NCBI RefSeq assembly: GCF_014873145.1
Contig: NZ_JADBEK010000001.1
Coordinates: forward strand, 7,812,001-7,876,000
From: Nonomuraea angiospora
GTDB lineage: Bacteria > Actinomycetota > Actinomycetes > Streptosporangiales > Streptosporangiaceae
Direction of reading: 5' to 3'
Length of the DNA: 64,000 bases
Below, piece by piece: positions 11,255 to 19,251 of the stretch (position 1 is its first letter; each line of letters opens with the position of its first letter). The translations under genes and the position numbers were made by a program. The notes beneath the pieces are model-generated. The model worked only from the letters and a program-made list of their open reading frames with translations, had not been told where the DNA came from and ran no database searches.

Positions 11255-12019
11255 TCAGGTAGCGTCATATACCTGCGCATGAACCTGGAAGCCGCTGGTA
11301 CGCCAGACCGTTCCCGACGAGGTCACCGCGAACGCCTCCAGCTCGTCCTGCTCCTCCACCCACTCCCTCGCCGCGGAGCCCATCGCGAACGCGGCGGTGG
11401 CGTAGGCGTCCACGGTGGCCAGGTCGTACCCGACGAGGGTGAGCGAGGCCAGCGCGGTGGCGGGGGCGCCGGTGTGCGGGTCGACGATGTGGTGCCCGCG
11501 TTCGGCGGTGCCGGAGGTGGCGACCGCCAGGCCGGTCCCCGACACGACGGCGGCCAGCGCCCCGGGGCGCAGCGGGTGGGCGATGCCCACGCGCCAGGGC
11601 CGGCCCGGCTCCGGCGATGCGCCGAGGCGGACGTCGCCGCCGCCGTTGACGCTGTGCCGCCGCGCGCCCGCCGCCGCCAGCAGCGCCGAGGCGTGCTCGA
11701 TGGCCCAGCCCTTGACCAGCGCGGACGGGTCGAGCCGGCCGCCGGGCATGAGCGTGAAGTAGCCGCCGGTGTCGCGCTCGACCTGGGCGCAGCGGGCCAG
11801 CACGCGGACGATCTCGGGCGGGCAGCCCTCCGGGGCGATCTCGCCGCGGCCGAGGCGGCTGATCGGGCTGCCGGGCCGGTACGTGGAGAAGAGAGCGTCC
11901 ACGTGGTGCAGCCACGCCACCGCCTCCTCGATCGCCGACGTGATCCGCTCGGACGCCTCGTGCCGGACGTCGAAGGAGAACACCGTGCCCATGACGTGCT
12001 CGACGTGCCGGATCGTCAC
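11255..12019 (-). CDS. apbE: FAD:protein FMN transferase (ApbE)
   Basis: 254 residues. ApbE attaches FMN to Thr/Ser of extracytoplasmic flavoproteins with FAD as donor. Motifs: MGTVFSFDV at the start, DPSALVKGWAIEHA at about 118-131, VNGGGDVRLG, the SGTAERGHHIVDPHTGAP block at about 191-208, and the C-terminal metal-site segment TVDAYATAAFAMG. It is shorter than secreted ApbE proteins and has no signal peptide or lipobox, so it may act in the cytoplasm or be exported otherwise. It overlaps the FMN-binding gene by 4 nt, which supplies the obvious substrate. Confidence 0.92.
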   Translation of the reverse strand: MTIRHVEHVMGTVFSFDVRHEASERITSAIEEAVAWLHHVDALFSTYRPGSPISRLGRGEIAPEGCPPEIVRVLARCAQVERDTGGYFTLMPGGRLDPSALVKGWAIEHASALLAAAGARRHSVNGGGDVRLGASPEPGRPWRVGIAHPLRPGALAAVVSGTGLAVATSGTAERGHHIVDPHTGAPATALASLTLVGYDLATVDAYATAAFAMGSAAREWVEEQDELEAFAVTSSGTVWRTSGFQVHAQVYDAT

Positions 12020-12480
12020 AGCCCCGCCCGGTCGATCGCGCTCTGCAGGGAGCGGGCGTAACCCTCGCTGGTGTACGTGGCACCGGACACCGTGTCGATC
12101 TGCGCGCTCTGCGCCGACAGCGCCTCCTGGGTGAGGATCGGCAGCGCGGCGTCGTTGATCTCGATGTCACGGCGGTTGCCGTCGGGCGCCTGCAGCACCT
12201 GGACGTCGGCGATCTTCCCGCCGGACACGGTGATCGCGACCTGCACCGGGCCCCAGCGGGTCTCGGCGGGATCGCCGGTCACGGTGGTCCCCGCGGTCCC
12301 CTTGGTACCCGTGGTCCCCGTCCCCGTGGTCCCCTGCGTCGGCGTGGTGCCGGACTGCTTCTGGGCCAGGGCGGCGGGTGGCTGGGCCGCCTGCGACACG
12401 TCGTGCGGCTTGAACGACAGCAGCAGCACCAGGCCGACGGCGGTGGCCAGCACGGCCAGCAGTGCTCTACGGATAGGCAT
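12016..12480 (-). CDS. Membrane-anchored FMN-binding domain protein
   Basis: 154 residues: an N-terminal membrane anchor or signal (about 5-24), a low-complexity Thr/Gly linker at about 43-68 (GTTGTGTTGTKGTAGTT), and an FMN-binding domain ending in VSGATYTSEGY. In this family FMN is bound covalently to the Thr of the SGAT motif (about T135), added by ApbE, which is encoded directly downstream. The linker probably spans the cell wall. It would carry electrons from the flavocytochrome encoded just upstream to an extracytoplasmic acceptor (inference). Confidence 0.9.
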   Translation of the reverse strand: MPIRRALLAVLATAVGLVLLLSFKPHDVSQAAQPPAALAQKQSGTTPTQGTTGTGTTGTKGTAGTTVTGDPAETRWGPVQVAITVSGGKIADVQVLQAPDGNRRDIEINDAALPILTQEALSAQSAQIDTVSGATYTSEGYARSLQSAIDRAGL

Positions 12481-12494
12481 TTATCCTCGTACTC

Positions 12495-13847
12495 CTAGAA
12501 CTCGAAGGATTCGTGATGGATGTTTCGCCGGGGCACCCCGGCGGCCCTCAACGCCTGGATCGCGGCCCGGGTCATCTCGGCGGGGCCGCACACGTACACG
12601 TCGTGGTCGCGCAGGCCGGGCACGACCCGGGCGAGCACCGCCGCGTCGAACGGCCCCCCGGAGCCGCGGGGGCCGGTCGAATAGTGCAGATTCGCACCCC
12701 GGGCGACGGCGATGTCCTCGAGCTCCTGCCTGAACACCAGGTCGGCCTCCCTGCGCGCCCGGTAGAGCAGGGTCAGCTCGCCGGGAAGCGACTCGAACAG
12801 CGCGCGCAACGGGGTGATGCCGACTCCGCCGGCGATCAGCAGCACCTTCCGGCGGGAGCGCAACCGCCCGGTGAAGGCCCCGTACGGTCCCTCGGCGAAG
12901 ATCCGAGTCCCGGGGCGCAGCCCGGCCAGGGTCGCGCTGTGGTCGCCCAGCGCCTTGACCGTGATCCGCAGCCCGCCGGCGCCGGGCGGGGCAGACAGCG
13001 AGTAAGGGTTCGCCGACCACCACAGCCCCCTGGCCAGGAAGCGCCAGCGGAAGAACTGGCCGGGCTCGGCGCGCAGCCGCTCCAGTCGCCGGCCGGTGAC
13101 CTGGACGGAGATCACGCCGGGAGCCTCAGTGGTCACCGCGGCCACCCGCAGCCGATGCCGCAGGAACAGCCGGACGGGGGCGAGGAGCCGGTACCAGATG
13201 ACGAGCGCGGCCACGCCGAGATAGAGGACGTACCAGGCGACCTGGGCGGCCCGGTCACCGGCGAACTCCGCGCCGGTGGCGAGCTGGTGGCCGAAAGCCA
13301 GGTAGGCGGCGACGTAGGTGTAGAAGTGCAGCAGGTACCAGGTCTCGTAGCTGAGCCGGCGGCGGGCGGCACGGGCCGAGATCGCGCCGATGCCGAGCAG
13401 CAGCAGGCAGGCCGCGGTGGCCTCCCACATCTCGGGGAAGGTCACGACCATGGTGACGGCCTCGTCCGTCACGTGCTCGCCGTCGGTGATCGCGTACCCC
13501 CAGATGACGGACAGCACGTGCGCGGTCATCAGGCCGACGAAGTAACGCCCGCCCATGGCGTGCCAGCGGGTCAGCCGGTCGGTGCCGACGCCGTGCTCCA
13601 GCGCGGGCACCCGCGCCATCAGCGCGATCAGCACCGCCATCGCGTAACCGGCCAGCAGGCCGGTGACGCGCCCGGCGTTCGTGAGCCAGCCGGCGGCGCC
13701 CACGACCGCGGAGGTGTCACGCCACCACAGCGCGACGACCGCGACCGCGCCCAGGCCGATCAGGGCGAGCACCGGGCCGGGGCGAGCCACGAAGCCGGTG
13801 GGCCTGACCTGCGGGGCGGTTCGGGATGGTACGTGCGTGATGGTCAC
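12495..13847 (-). CDS. Ferric-reductase-like transmembrane ferredoxin-NADP reductase family protein
   Basis: 450 residues from GTG at 13847, six bases after AGGAG. The longer ATG start has no site. Six hydrophobic segments within about 20-230 form a ferric-reductase-like, haem-binding membrane domain with His residues (LTRWHAMGG, MTAHVLSV, LLHFYTYVAAYLAFGH). The C-terminal half is a flavin/NAD module: PGQFFRWRF, NPYSLSAPP, GGVGITPLRALFESLPG, CGPAEM. It would move electrons from cytosolic NAD(P)H across the membrane. It is 14 nt upstream of the FMN-binding gene, forming an operon with apbE. Confidence 0.9.
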   Translation of the reverse strand: MTITHVPSRTAPQVRPTGFVARPGPVLALIGLGAVAVVALWWRDTSAVVGAAGWLTNAGRVTGLLAGYAMAVLIALMARVPALEHGVGTDRLTRWHAMGGRYFVGLMTAHVLSVIWGYAITDGEHVTDEAVTMVVTFPEMWEATAACLLLLGIGAISARAARRRLSYETWYLLHFYTYVAAYLAFGHQLATGAEFAGDRAAQVAWYVLYLGVAALVIWYRLLAPVRLFLRHRLRVAAVTTEAPGVISVQVTGRRLERLRAEPGQFFRWRFLARGLWWSANPYSLSAPPGAGGLRITVKALGDHSATLAGLRPGTRIFAEGPYGAFTGRLRSRRKVLLIAGGVGITPLRALFESLPGELTLLYRARREADLVFRQELEDIAVARGANLHYSTGPRGSGGPFDAAVLARVVPGLRDHDVYVCGPAEMTRAAIQALRAAGVPRRNIHHESFEF

Positions 13848-13934
13848 ACCGCTCTCCTGCTTCTCCGGGAACGGGACCCACCGTGCCAAGCGAAGCTCTG
13901 CGTTCCTTCTGAACGGGCCGGGACGGAGGTGACC

Positions 13935-13958
13935 TCAGAGGATTTTCAGAAGATTCAG
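13935..13958. promoter_or_regulatory. Candidate response-regulator site (TCAG direct repeats)
   Basis: TCAG occurs at 13935, 13946 and 13955, within CTCAGAGGATTTTCAGA and GATTCAGG, between the divergent ferric-reductase operon and the two-component genes. OmpR-type regulators bind direct repeats of about 11 bp, so these are candidate boxes. The spacing is not fully regular. Confidence 0.3.
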
Positions 13959-13983
13959 GTATGAAATGGACAGGGAGGTGACC

Positions 13984-14697
13984 GTGTCAGTGTTGCTGCG
14001 TCCTGACGGTGCGCCGATCCGCGTGCTGGTCGTGGACGACGAACCGGACATCGTCGAGGTGCTGGAGACGGTGCTGCTCCAGGAGGGGTGGCGGGTCCGC
14101 GGGGCCGGCGACGGCGCGACCGCGGTGCGGGCGGCGGAGGAGTTCGTGCCGGACGCGGTGGTCCTGGACGTGATGCTGCCCGATCTGGACGGCCTGGAGA
14201 TCATGCGCCGGATCCGCGAGCGGCTGCCGGAGGTGTGCGTGCTGTTCCTCACCGCCAGGGACGCGGTGGAGGACCGCGTCGCCGGGATCACCGCCGGCGG
14301 CGACGACTACGTGACCAAGCCGTTCAGCCTGGACGAGGTGCTGGCCCGGCTGAACGGGCTGCTGCGCCGCGCGGGGATGGCCCGCGCCGGGAACGGCACG
14401 CGGCTGGCCGTGGCCGATCTCGTCATGGACGTCGAGGCCAGGGAGGTGGCCAGGGCGGGGACGTTGATCGACCTGACGCCGACCGAGTTCGACCTGCTGC
14501 GGCTGCTCATGCTCAACCCGCGCCACGTGCTGAGCAAGGCCCAGATCCTCGACCACGTCTGGTCCTACGACTTCGGCGGGCAGGCCCATGTGGTCGAGCT
14601 GTACGTCAGCTACCTGCGCAAGAAGATCGACGCGGGCCGCGAGCCGCTCATCCACACCGTCCGCGGCGTCGGCTACGTGCTCAAGCCGCCCGCATGA
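13984..14697 (+). CDS. OmpR-family response regulator
   Basis: 237 residues from GTG at 13984, five bases after GGGAGG. Receiver domain about 10-122: VVDDEPD acidic pocket, phosphoacceptor Asp in VVLDVMLPDLDG, Thr in LFLTARD, Lys in VTKPFS. A winged-helix DNA-binding domain follows (LTPTEFDLLRLLMLN, then HTVRGVGYVLKPP). It overlaps the sensor kinase by 4 nt (ATGA). Its divergent orientation to the ferric-reductase/FMN/ApbE operon, with a shared 136-nt intergenic region, makes that operon the likely target. Confidence 0.93.
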   Translation: MSVLLRPDGAPIRVLVVDDEPDIVEVLETVLLQEGWRVRGAGDGATAVRAAEEFVPDAVVLDVMLPDLDGLEIMRRIRERLPEVCVLFLTARDAVEDRVAGITAGGDDYVTKPFSLDEVLARLNGLLRRAGMARAGNGTRLAVADLVMDVEAREVARAGTLIDLTPTEFDLLRLLMLNPRHVLSKAQILDHVWSYDFGGQAHVVELYVSYLRKKIDAGREPLIHTVRGVGYVLKPPA

Positions 14698-16115
14698 GCC
14701 GCTTCCTGCCGCGAACGCTGCGGGGCCGGCTCGTCGCGGGGGTCCTGGCGCTGCTGGCGCTGGCCTGCGCCGCCGTCGGCGTGGCGACGTCGTTCGCGAT
14801 GGACCGCTTCCTGCTGACCCAGCTCGACCAGCAGCTCGCCACGATCGGCGGCAGGTACGCGGCCAGCCTGGAACACGACGGCCGGGGCGGGGGAGACACG
14901 CGCAGCCAGGCCCCGGGCACCTTGGGGGTGCGCGTCGCCGGCGGCGTGATCACTCAAGGGTCGGTGGTGACCCCGGACGACGACGACCGGGCGCGGCTCA
15001 CCGGCGGCGACCAGGCCGTCCTGGCCGCGGTGCCGGCCGACGGCGTGCCCAGGACCGTGTCCCTGTCGAGCCTGCACGAGTACCGGGTCGTCGCCGTGCC
15101 GGGCCGAGACGGCGACGTGCTCATCACCGGTCTGCCGCTGCACGAGGCCGAGGAGACGCTGATGCGCATGGAGGTGTTCGAGTTCTTCATGTTCGGCGCC
15201 GCGCTGGCCGTCACCGGCGTCGCCGGCGCGGTGTGGGTCAGGCTCGCGCTGCGCCCCCTGGAACGCGTGGCCGCCACCGCCCGCCGGGTCACCCGGCTGC
15301 CGCTGGCCAGTGGCGAGGTGGCGCTGACCGAGCGGGTGCCCGACACCGATCCGCGTACCGAGGCGGGGCAGGTGGGGGCCGCGTTCAACAGCATGCTGGG
15401 GCACGTGGAGGCGGCGCTGGCCCGCCGGTACGCCGTCGAGCAGCGGCTGCGCGCGTTCGCCGCCGACGCCAGCCACGAGCTGCGCACCCCGCTCGCCGCG
15501 ATCCGCGGCCACACCGAGCTGGCCCTTCGCGTGGCCGAGCCGATGCCCGAGGGGGTACGGCACGCGCTCGACCGCATCGACGCCGAGTCGGGCCGGATGA
15601 GCGAGCTGGTCGCCGACCTGCTGCTGCTCGCCCGGCTGGACGCGGGCCGGCCGCTGGCGCGGGACGAGGTGGATCTCACCAAGCTGGCCATCGAGTCCGT
15701 CGGCGACGCCAGGGCCGCCGCGCCCGCCCACCGCTGGCGGCTCGAACTGCCCGAGGAGCCGGTCACCGTCCAGGGCGACCCGTCACGGCTGCGCCAGGTG
15801 ATCACGAACCTGCTGACCAACGCCGGCATGCACACCCCCGAAGGCACGGCGGTCACCCTGACCGTACGCCAGGCTCCGGACGCGGCCGAGCTCACGGTCG
15901 CCGACGGCGGGCCGGGCATCCCGCCGGACATGCAGGAGGAGATCTTCGAGCGCTTCTCCCGCGTGGACAAGGGGAGATCGCGCGCTTCCGGCGGCACGGG
16001 GCTCGGCCTGGCGATCGTCAAGGCGGTCGTCGCCGCGCACGGCGGCACGATCACCGTCGAAAGCCGCCCCGGCCACACCGCCTTCCACCTCCGCCTGCCC
16101 GACGCGGGGCGATAG
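14694..16115 (+). CDS. Sensor histidine kinase partner of the upstream response regulator
   Basis: 473 residues. Transmembrane helices at about 12-34 and 160-182 flank an extracytoplasmic sensor of about 120 residues. HAMP region follows (LRPLERVAATARRVTRLP). HisKA with phospho-His in ADASHELRTPLAAIRGH. HATPase_c with N box NLLTNAGMHTPEG, G1 ADGGPGIPP and G2 GGTGLGLAIVKAV. The family is the PhoR/BaeS-like class. The start overlaps the regulator stop. The signal is unknown, but the divergent electron-transfer operon suggests iron, redox or envelope state. Confidence 0.93.
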   Translation: MSRFLPRTLRGRLVAGVLALLALACAAVGVATSFAMDRFLLTQLDQQLATIGGRYAASLEHDGRGGGDTRSQAPGTLGVRVAGGVITQGSVVTPDDDDRARLTGGDQAVLAAVPADGVPRTVSLSSLHEYRVVAVPGRDGDVLITGLPLHEAEETLMRMEVFEFFMFGAALAVTGVAGAVWVRLALRPLERVAATARRVTRLPLASGEVALTERVPDTDPRTEAGQVGAAFNSMLGHVEAALARRYAVEQRLRAFAADASHELRTPLAAIRGHTELALRVAEPMPEGVRHALDRIDAESGRMSELVADLLLLARLDAGRPLARDEVDLTKLAIESVGDARAAAPAHRWRLELPEEPVTVQGDPSRLRQVITNLLTNAGMHTPEGTAVTLTVRQAPDAAELTVADGGPGIPPDMQEEIFERFSRVDKGRSRASGGTGLGLAIVKAVVAAHGGTITVESRPGHTAFHLRLPDAGR

Positions 16116-16176
16116 CGTTCCGCGAACGGGGTGCCCCGTGAAAACGGCAGGCACGCGAGCGGAGTGATGGCCTACC

Positions 16177-17097
16177 GTGCCACGAGTGACGGATCCGCTT
16201 CCCCAGGCAGTGCTGGACTCGGTGCTGGGCCACCCGGGGGGCTCGCTCGTGTCGTGCCGGAGCGAGCCGATCACGGGTAGCTCAGGAGCCGCCACCGATG
16301 CCGTGAGCAGGTTGTCCGGCCAGGCACGGCTCGGCCGCGACCAGGTCTCCTTCACCGTGATCCGCAAATCCTGCCGGCCGCTGACCACCGGACGACACGC
16401 CGCCGACGCCGCCGACCCCCGGCACTGGGCCAACTGGCGGCGGGAGCCTCTCGCCTATGCCAGCGGGCTGCTGCCAAAGGGACCGGGGCTGGCCGCTCCC
16501 CGCTGTTACGGCGTCATCGGCGACACCGTCTATCTCGCCGACGCCGGCGCCGTCCCGGAAGCCCCACGCGTGGCCGCACACCGGCTCGGCCGCTGGCAGG
16601 CCGACGTCGCCGTGCCCGACGTACCGTGGCTGTCCGGCCACCAGCTCGCCCAGCGGATCGCTGTCAGTGACCTGAGCTGGACCGGCATGGACGTGCCCGC
16701 ACACATCCCGGCGTTGTGGCAAGAGCGCCACGAACTGCTGGAGCGGCTTGACCGGGTGCCTCGAGTGCTCGTCCACGGTGACTTCTCCCACGGCAACCTC
16801 GTCGCCGCCGACGACGGCGCCGGCACGGTGGCGCTGGACTGGGCGACGTTCGGGGTGGGCCCGGTGGGAGCCGATCTCGCGTCACTGGCGCTGACCACCC
16901 TCGGGCGCCATCTCGACGACTACCTCGACGGACTGGCCGGCCGCATCGACGCCGCCGACGTCGAGCTGGGCTACCGGGTGACCCTCGCGCTGACCGGAGC
17001 CGGTCGCATCCACTGGATGTTGTCGCGCGGAATGAAGCCTCCCTCGGGCTACGTCGACTTCGTCACCGCCGAGGCCATCTCACGCCTGTGCCCGTAG
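16177..17097 (+). CDS. Aminoglycoside phosphotransferase (APH) family protein
   Basis: 306 residues. The catalytic Brenner motif HGDFSHGNLVA is at about 204-214 and the metal-binding segment LDWATFGVGPVGADLA at about 221-236. The N-lobe is divergent: TVIRKSCRPLT carries the likely ATP-binding Lys. APH-fold kinases phosphorylate antibiotics, sugars or small metabolites. The true substrate is unknown, and resistance should not be assumed. GTG start. The 3' end overlaps the convergent MerR gene by 18 nt. Confidence 0.8.
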   Translation: MPRVTDPLPQAVLDSVLGHPGGSLVSCRSEPITGSSGAATDAVSRLSGQARLGRDQVSFTVIRKSCRPLTTGRHAADAADPRHWANWRREPLAYASGLLPKGPGLAAPRCYGVIGDTVYLADAGAVPEAPRVAAHRLGRWQADVAVPDVPWLSGHQLAQRIAVSDLSWTGMDVPAHIPALWQERHELLERLDRVPRVLVHGDFSHGNLVAADDGAGTVALDWATFGVGPVGADLASLALTTLGRHLDDYLDGLAGRIDAADVELGYRVTLALTGAGRIHWMLSRGMKPPSGYVDFVTAEAISRLCP

Positions 17098-17601
17098 TGC
17101 CCGTCGCGTCGTGTGGTCGGTGGCGGGGGTCTGGACGTCCGGTCCGGTCGAGCCGCCGTACGTGGCGATCTTGTACTCGACGGCCGTGAGGGAAAGGGTC
17201 AGCTCACGGATCCGGCGGCGGATGGTGTCGCGATGCTCGACCAGCATGTCGAGCCGCTCGGGCACCGTGTGCTCCCCGGCGTCGACGAGCGAGATGTAAT
17301 CCTGAAGGTCGCGCATCGGCATGCCGGACAGCCGCATCCGGGTGAGGAACACCAGCCGTCGCACCGCGTCGGCGTCGTAGACGCGGTGACCATGGCTGTC
17401 GCGGCCCACCTCGACCAATCCGGCCCGCTCGTAGTAGCGCAGCGTGTGGGGAGAGATGCCGAGAAGGTCGGCGACGTCGGCGATCGTCATCGGCTCCGCC
17501 ACGGCGGCCAGATCGGTGAGGCGGTGGATCGCCTCGACCGACATCGGGCCGTCGTCGCCGAGCGTTTCGAGCGCCCTGGTCATCAGCTCGTCGGTGGCCA
17601 T
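17080..17601 (-). CDS. MerR family transcriptional regulator
   Basis: 173 residues from ATG at 17601. The longer frame only adds an Arg/Pro-rich shadow. The DNA-binding domain starts after a 30-residue preface: MTIADVADLLGISPHTLRYYERAGLVEVGRDSHGHRVY, then LVFLTRMRLSGMPMRDLQDYI. A coiled-coil helix follows (RLDMLVEHRDTIRRRIRELT). No Cys cluster, so it is not a metal sensor of the classical type. It lies 10 nt after the SDR stop, a typical arrangement for a MerR/SDR pair, where the regulator controls the dehydrogenase operon. Confidence 0.9.
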   Translation of the reverse strand: MATDELMTRALETLGDDGPMSVEAIHRLTDLAAVAEPMTIADVADLLGISPHTLRYYERAGLVEVGRDSHGHRVYDADAVRRLVFLTRMRLSGMPMRDLQDYISLVDAGEHTVPERLDMLVEHRDTIRRRIRELTLSLTAVEYKIATYGGSTGPDVQTPATDHTTRRALRAQA

Positions 17602-17611
17602 GACAACCAGC

Positions 17612-18472
17612 CTAAATCGGCCGCGCCGATGCCGGGGCGTCCGCGAAGTCGGCGCTGCGGGCGGTCTCGGCCCACCGCTCGACCTCCTCCAGGCCACGCC
17701 GGTACGTACCCGAGATCCGCTCGACGGCCTCGCGCCCGAGCGGCAGCCGCAGCGGCACCTCGTCACCGTGCGCGAGGGACACGATGATCTCGGCTGCCCG
17801 CACCGGGTCGCCCTCCTGGCGGCCGTCGGCCCCGGCCATGTCCGAGCGGACGGCGGCCAGCAGCTCACGGTAGGTCTCGGACGACTCCACGAACTCCAGC
17901 ACGTCCCCCGCGTTGAAGTCGGTCCGGAACCGGCTCGGCTCGACGATCATCACGCGGATCCCGAACGGCGCGACCTCCCCGGCCAGCGCCTCCGACCAGC
18001 CTTCGAGCGCGAACTTCGACGCGGAGTACGCCGACACTCCGGGGAAGGACATCCGCCCACCCTGGCTGCTCATCTGCACGATCGTCCCGGTGCCCCGCGC
18101 GCGCATCGCGGGCAGCGCCGCCCGCACCAGCGCGGCGGGGCCGAACAGGTGCAGGTCCATCAGCTCACGCAGTTGCGCGTCGCCGACCTCCTCGACCGCT
18201 CCCACCACGGCCCGGCCCGCGTTGTTGACGAGCACGTCGAGCTGTCCGAACCGGACGAGGGTGGCACGCACGAGCTCGGCGGCCGCGGCGGCGTCCCGGG
18301 CGTCGAACTCCGCGATCAGGCAGTTGTCCGGGTGCTTCGCCGCCAGGTCGGCCACGCTCTCGGGCCGGCGCACCGCCGCCACCACGCGGTCGCCCGCCGC
18401 GAGCGCCGCCTCCGCCAGTGCGCGTCCGAAACCCCGGGAAGCGCCGGTGATGATCCAGGTCTTGGTCGTCAT
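17612..18472 (-). CDS. Short-chain dehydrogenase/reductase (SDR)
   Basis: 286 residues from ATG at 18472 (MTTKTWIITGASRGFG). Upstream in-frame sequence belongs to the neighbouring gene's shadow. Cofactor motif TGASRGFG at about 9-16, structural LVNNAGRAV, catalytic Ser in VQMSSQGG, YSASK with catalytic Tyr and Lys, then PSRFRTDF. This is a classical NAD(P)-dependent oxidoreductase. Substrate not predictable. Followed 10 nt later by a MerR regulator on the same strand. Confidence 0.9.
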   Translation of the reverse strand: MTTKTWIITGASRGFGRALAEAALAAGDRVVAAVRRPESVADLAAKHPDNCLIAEFDARDAAAAAELVRATLVRFGQLDVLVNNAGRAVVGAVEEVGDAQLRELMDLHLFGPAALVRAALPAMRARGTGTIVQMSSQGGRMSFPGVSAYSASKFALEGWSEALAGEVAPFGIRVMIVEPSRFRTDFNAGDVLEFVESSETYRELLAAVRSDMAGADGRQEGDPVRAAEIIVSLAHGDEVPLRLPLGREAVERISGTYRRGLEEVERWAETARSADFADAPASARPI

Positions 18473-18510
18473 GGCGGGAACGCTATGGCTTCGAGCGCGC
18501 TCGAACGCAA

Positions 18511-18831
18511 CTACCTGGGGCCGGGCGACCGGAAAGCCATGACATTGAAGACCGTCGAGGTGACGAGGAAACAGACGGCGGGAACCATCAAGATCATTCG
18601 CAACAGCGGATCGACGTCCAGGACCTGGGGGAGCAGTATTGTCGTCAGCGAGGCGGACATGAAGATCTGTGCCCAGGCGAACGGCTTCCAATAAGCCGAT
18701 TTTCTTGCCGGAACCCAGGGCGGGAGCCTCTTGGCGATCAGCGTGAAGACGCCTACCAAGAACACGACAGCACACAGAGTGAGAGCGATCAGCGCCATGT
18801 AGTCCGTGCCCGTCTCTAAGCCCTCAAGCAT
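18511..18831 (-). CDS. Small three-helix membrane protein
   Basis: 106 residues with hydrophobic helices at about 11-32, 52-72 and 80-102, and a basic loop KRLPPWVPARKSAYWKP. The ATG at 18831 overlaps the MerR stop by 8 nt, so it is translationally coupled to that regulator. I do not recognise the family. Confidence 0.65.
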   Translation of the reverse strand: MLEGLETGTDYMALIALTLCAVVFLVGVFTLIAKRLPPWVPARKSAYWKPFAWAQIFMSASLTTILLPQVLDVDPLLRMILMVPAVCFLVTSTVFNVMAFRSPGPR

Positions 18832-19201
18832 GTGACCCGCTCTCCACAACACGTCGCTCCGCGGCGTCGATGTAGTCGCGCAGGGACTGGCGGGAGCGGG
18901 CGAGCGTGTCGATGTGCTCGTCCAGGCCGTGCAGGCGGGCCTTCAGGGTGTCCAGGAGCTCGGGGCAGGGCTCCAGGTCAGGGGCGACGCCGGTGGCGCA
19001 GGGCAGGAGGTACGCGATCTCCGGGGTCGACAGCCCGGCTTCGAGCAGCCGGCGGATCTGGGTGACGGTCAGGACGGCGTCGTCGCCGTACTCGCGGTAG
19101 CCGTTGGAGCCGCGCTCGGGTTCGAGCAGGCCCTGGGCCTCGTAGTAACGCAGCTGATGTGTGTGAACTCCGGTCTGCCGGCTCAACTCCCCGATCAGCA
19201 C
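18824..19201 (-). CDS. MerR family transcriptional regulator (redox/drug type)
   Basis: 125 residues. The DNA-binding domain is at the very N-terminus (MLIGELSRQTGVHTHQLRYY, then EAQGLLEPER). The dimerisation helix follows, with CATGVAPDLEPCPELLDTL carrying two cysteines about 12 residues apart. The start lies 50 nt from the divergent imine-reductase gene, and a promoter with a MerR-style operator sits between them. MerR proteins activate by bending over-long spacers, which matches that promoter. Confidence 0.9.
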   Translation of the reverse strand: MLIGELSRQTGVHTHQLRYYEAQGLLEPERGSNGYREYGDDAVLTVTQIRRLLEAGLSTPEIAYLLPCATGVAPDLEPCPELLDTLKARLHGLDEHIDTLARSRQSLRDYIDAAERRVVESGSHA

Positions 19202-19213
19202 GCTCGTTCCCCC

Positions 19214-19245
19214 TTGACCTTCATATCGGTATGAACGTTGAGGAT
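19214..19245 (+). promoter_or_regulatory. MerR-type promoter of the imine-reductase operon
   Basis: TTGACC (19214-19219) is followed directly by the perfect inverted repeat TTCATA-TCGG-TATGAA (19220-19235). A weak -10 (GAGGAT, 19240-19245) would give a 20-bp spacer. An operator centred in an over-long spacer is the hallmark of MerR activation. It sits between the MerR gene and the gene it probably activates. Confidence 0.55.
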
Positions 19246-19251
19246 TCTGCC

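Noticed and set aside
12285-12350. Repetitive GGTCCCC/GGTACCC stretch, looked at as a possible repeat array
   Set aside because: It encodes the Thr/Gly linker of the FMN-binding protein; low-complexity coding sequence, no spacer structure, so not CRISPR or a mobile repeat.
14088-14693. In-frame N-terminal extension of the sensor kinase to 675 residues
   Set aside because: The extension is an Arg/Gly-rich shadow of the response regulator; the ATG at 14694 overlaps the regulator stop and begins the first membrane helix.
16177-17097. Calling the APH-fold protein an antibiotic-resistance enzyme
   Set aside because: The fold is shared by many metabolic kinases; nothing in the sequence or context shows a drug substrate.
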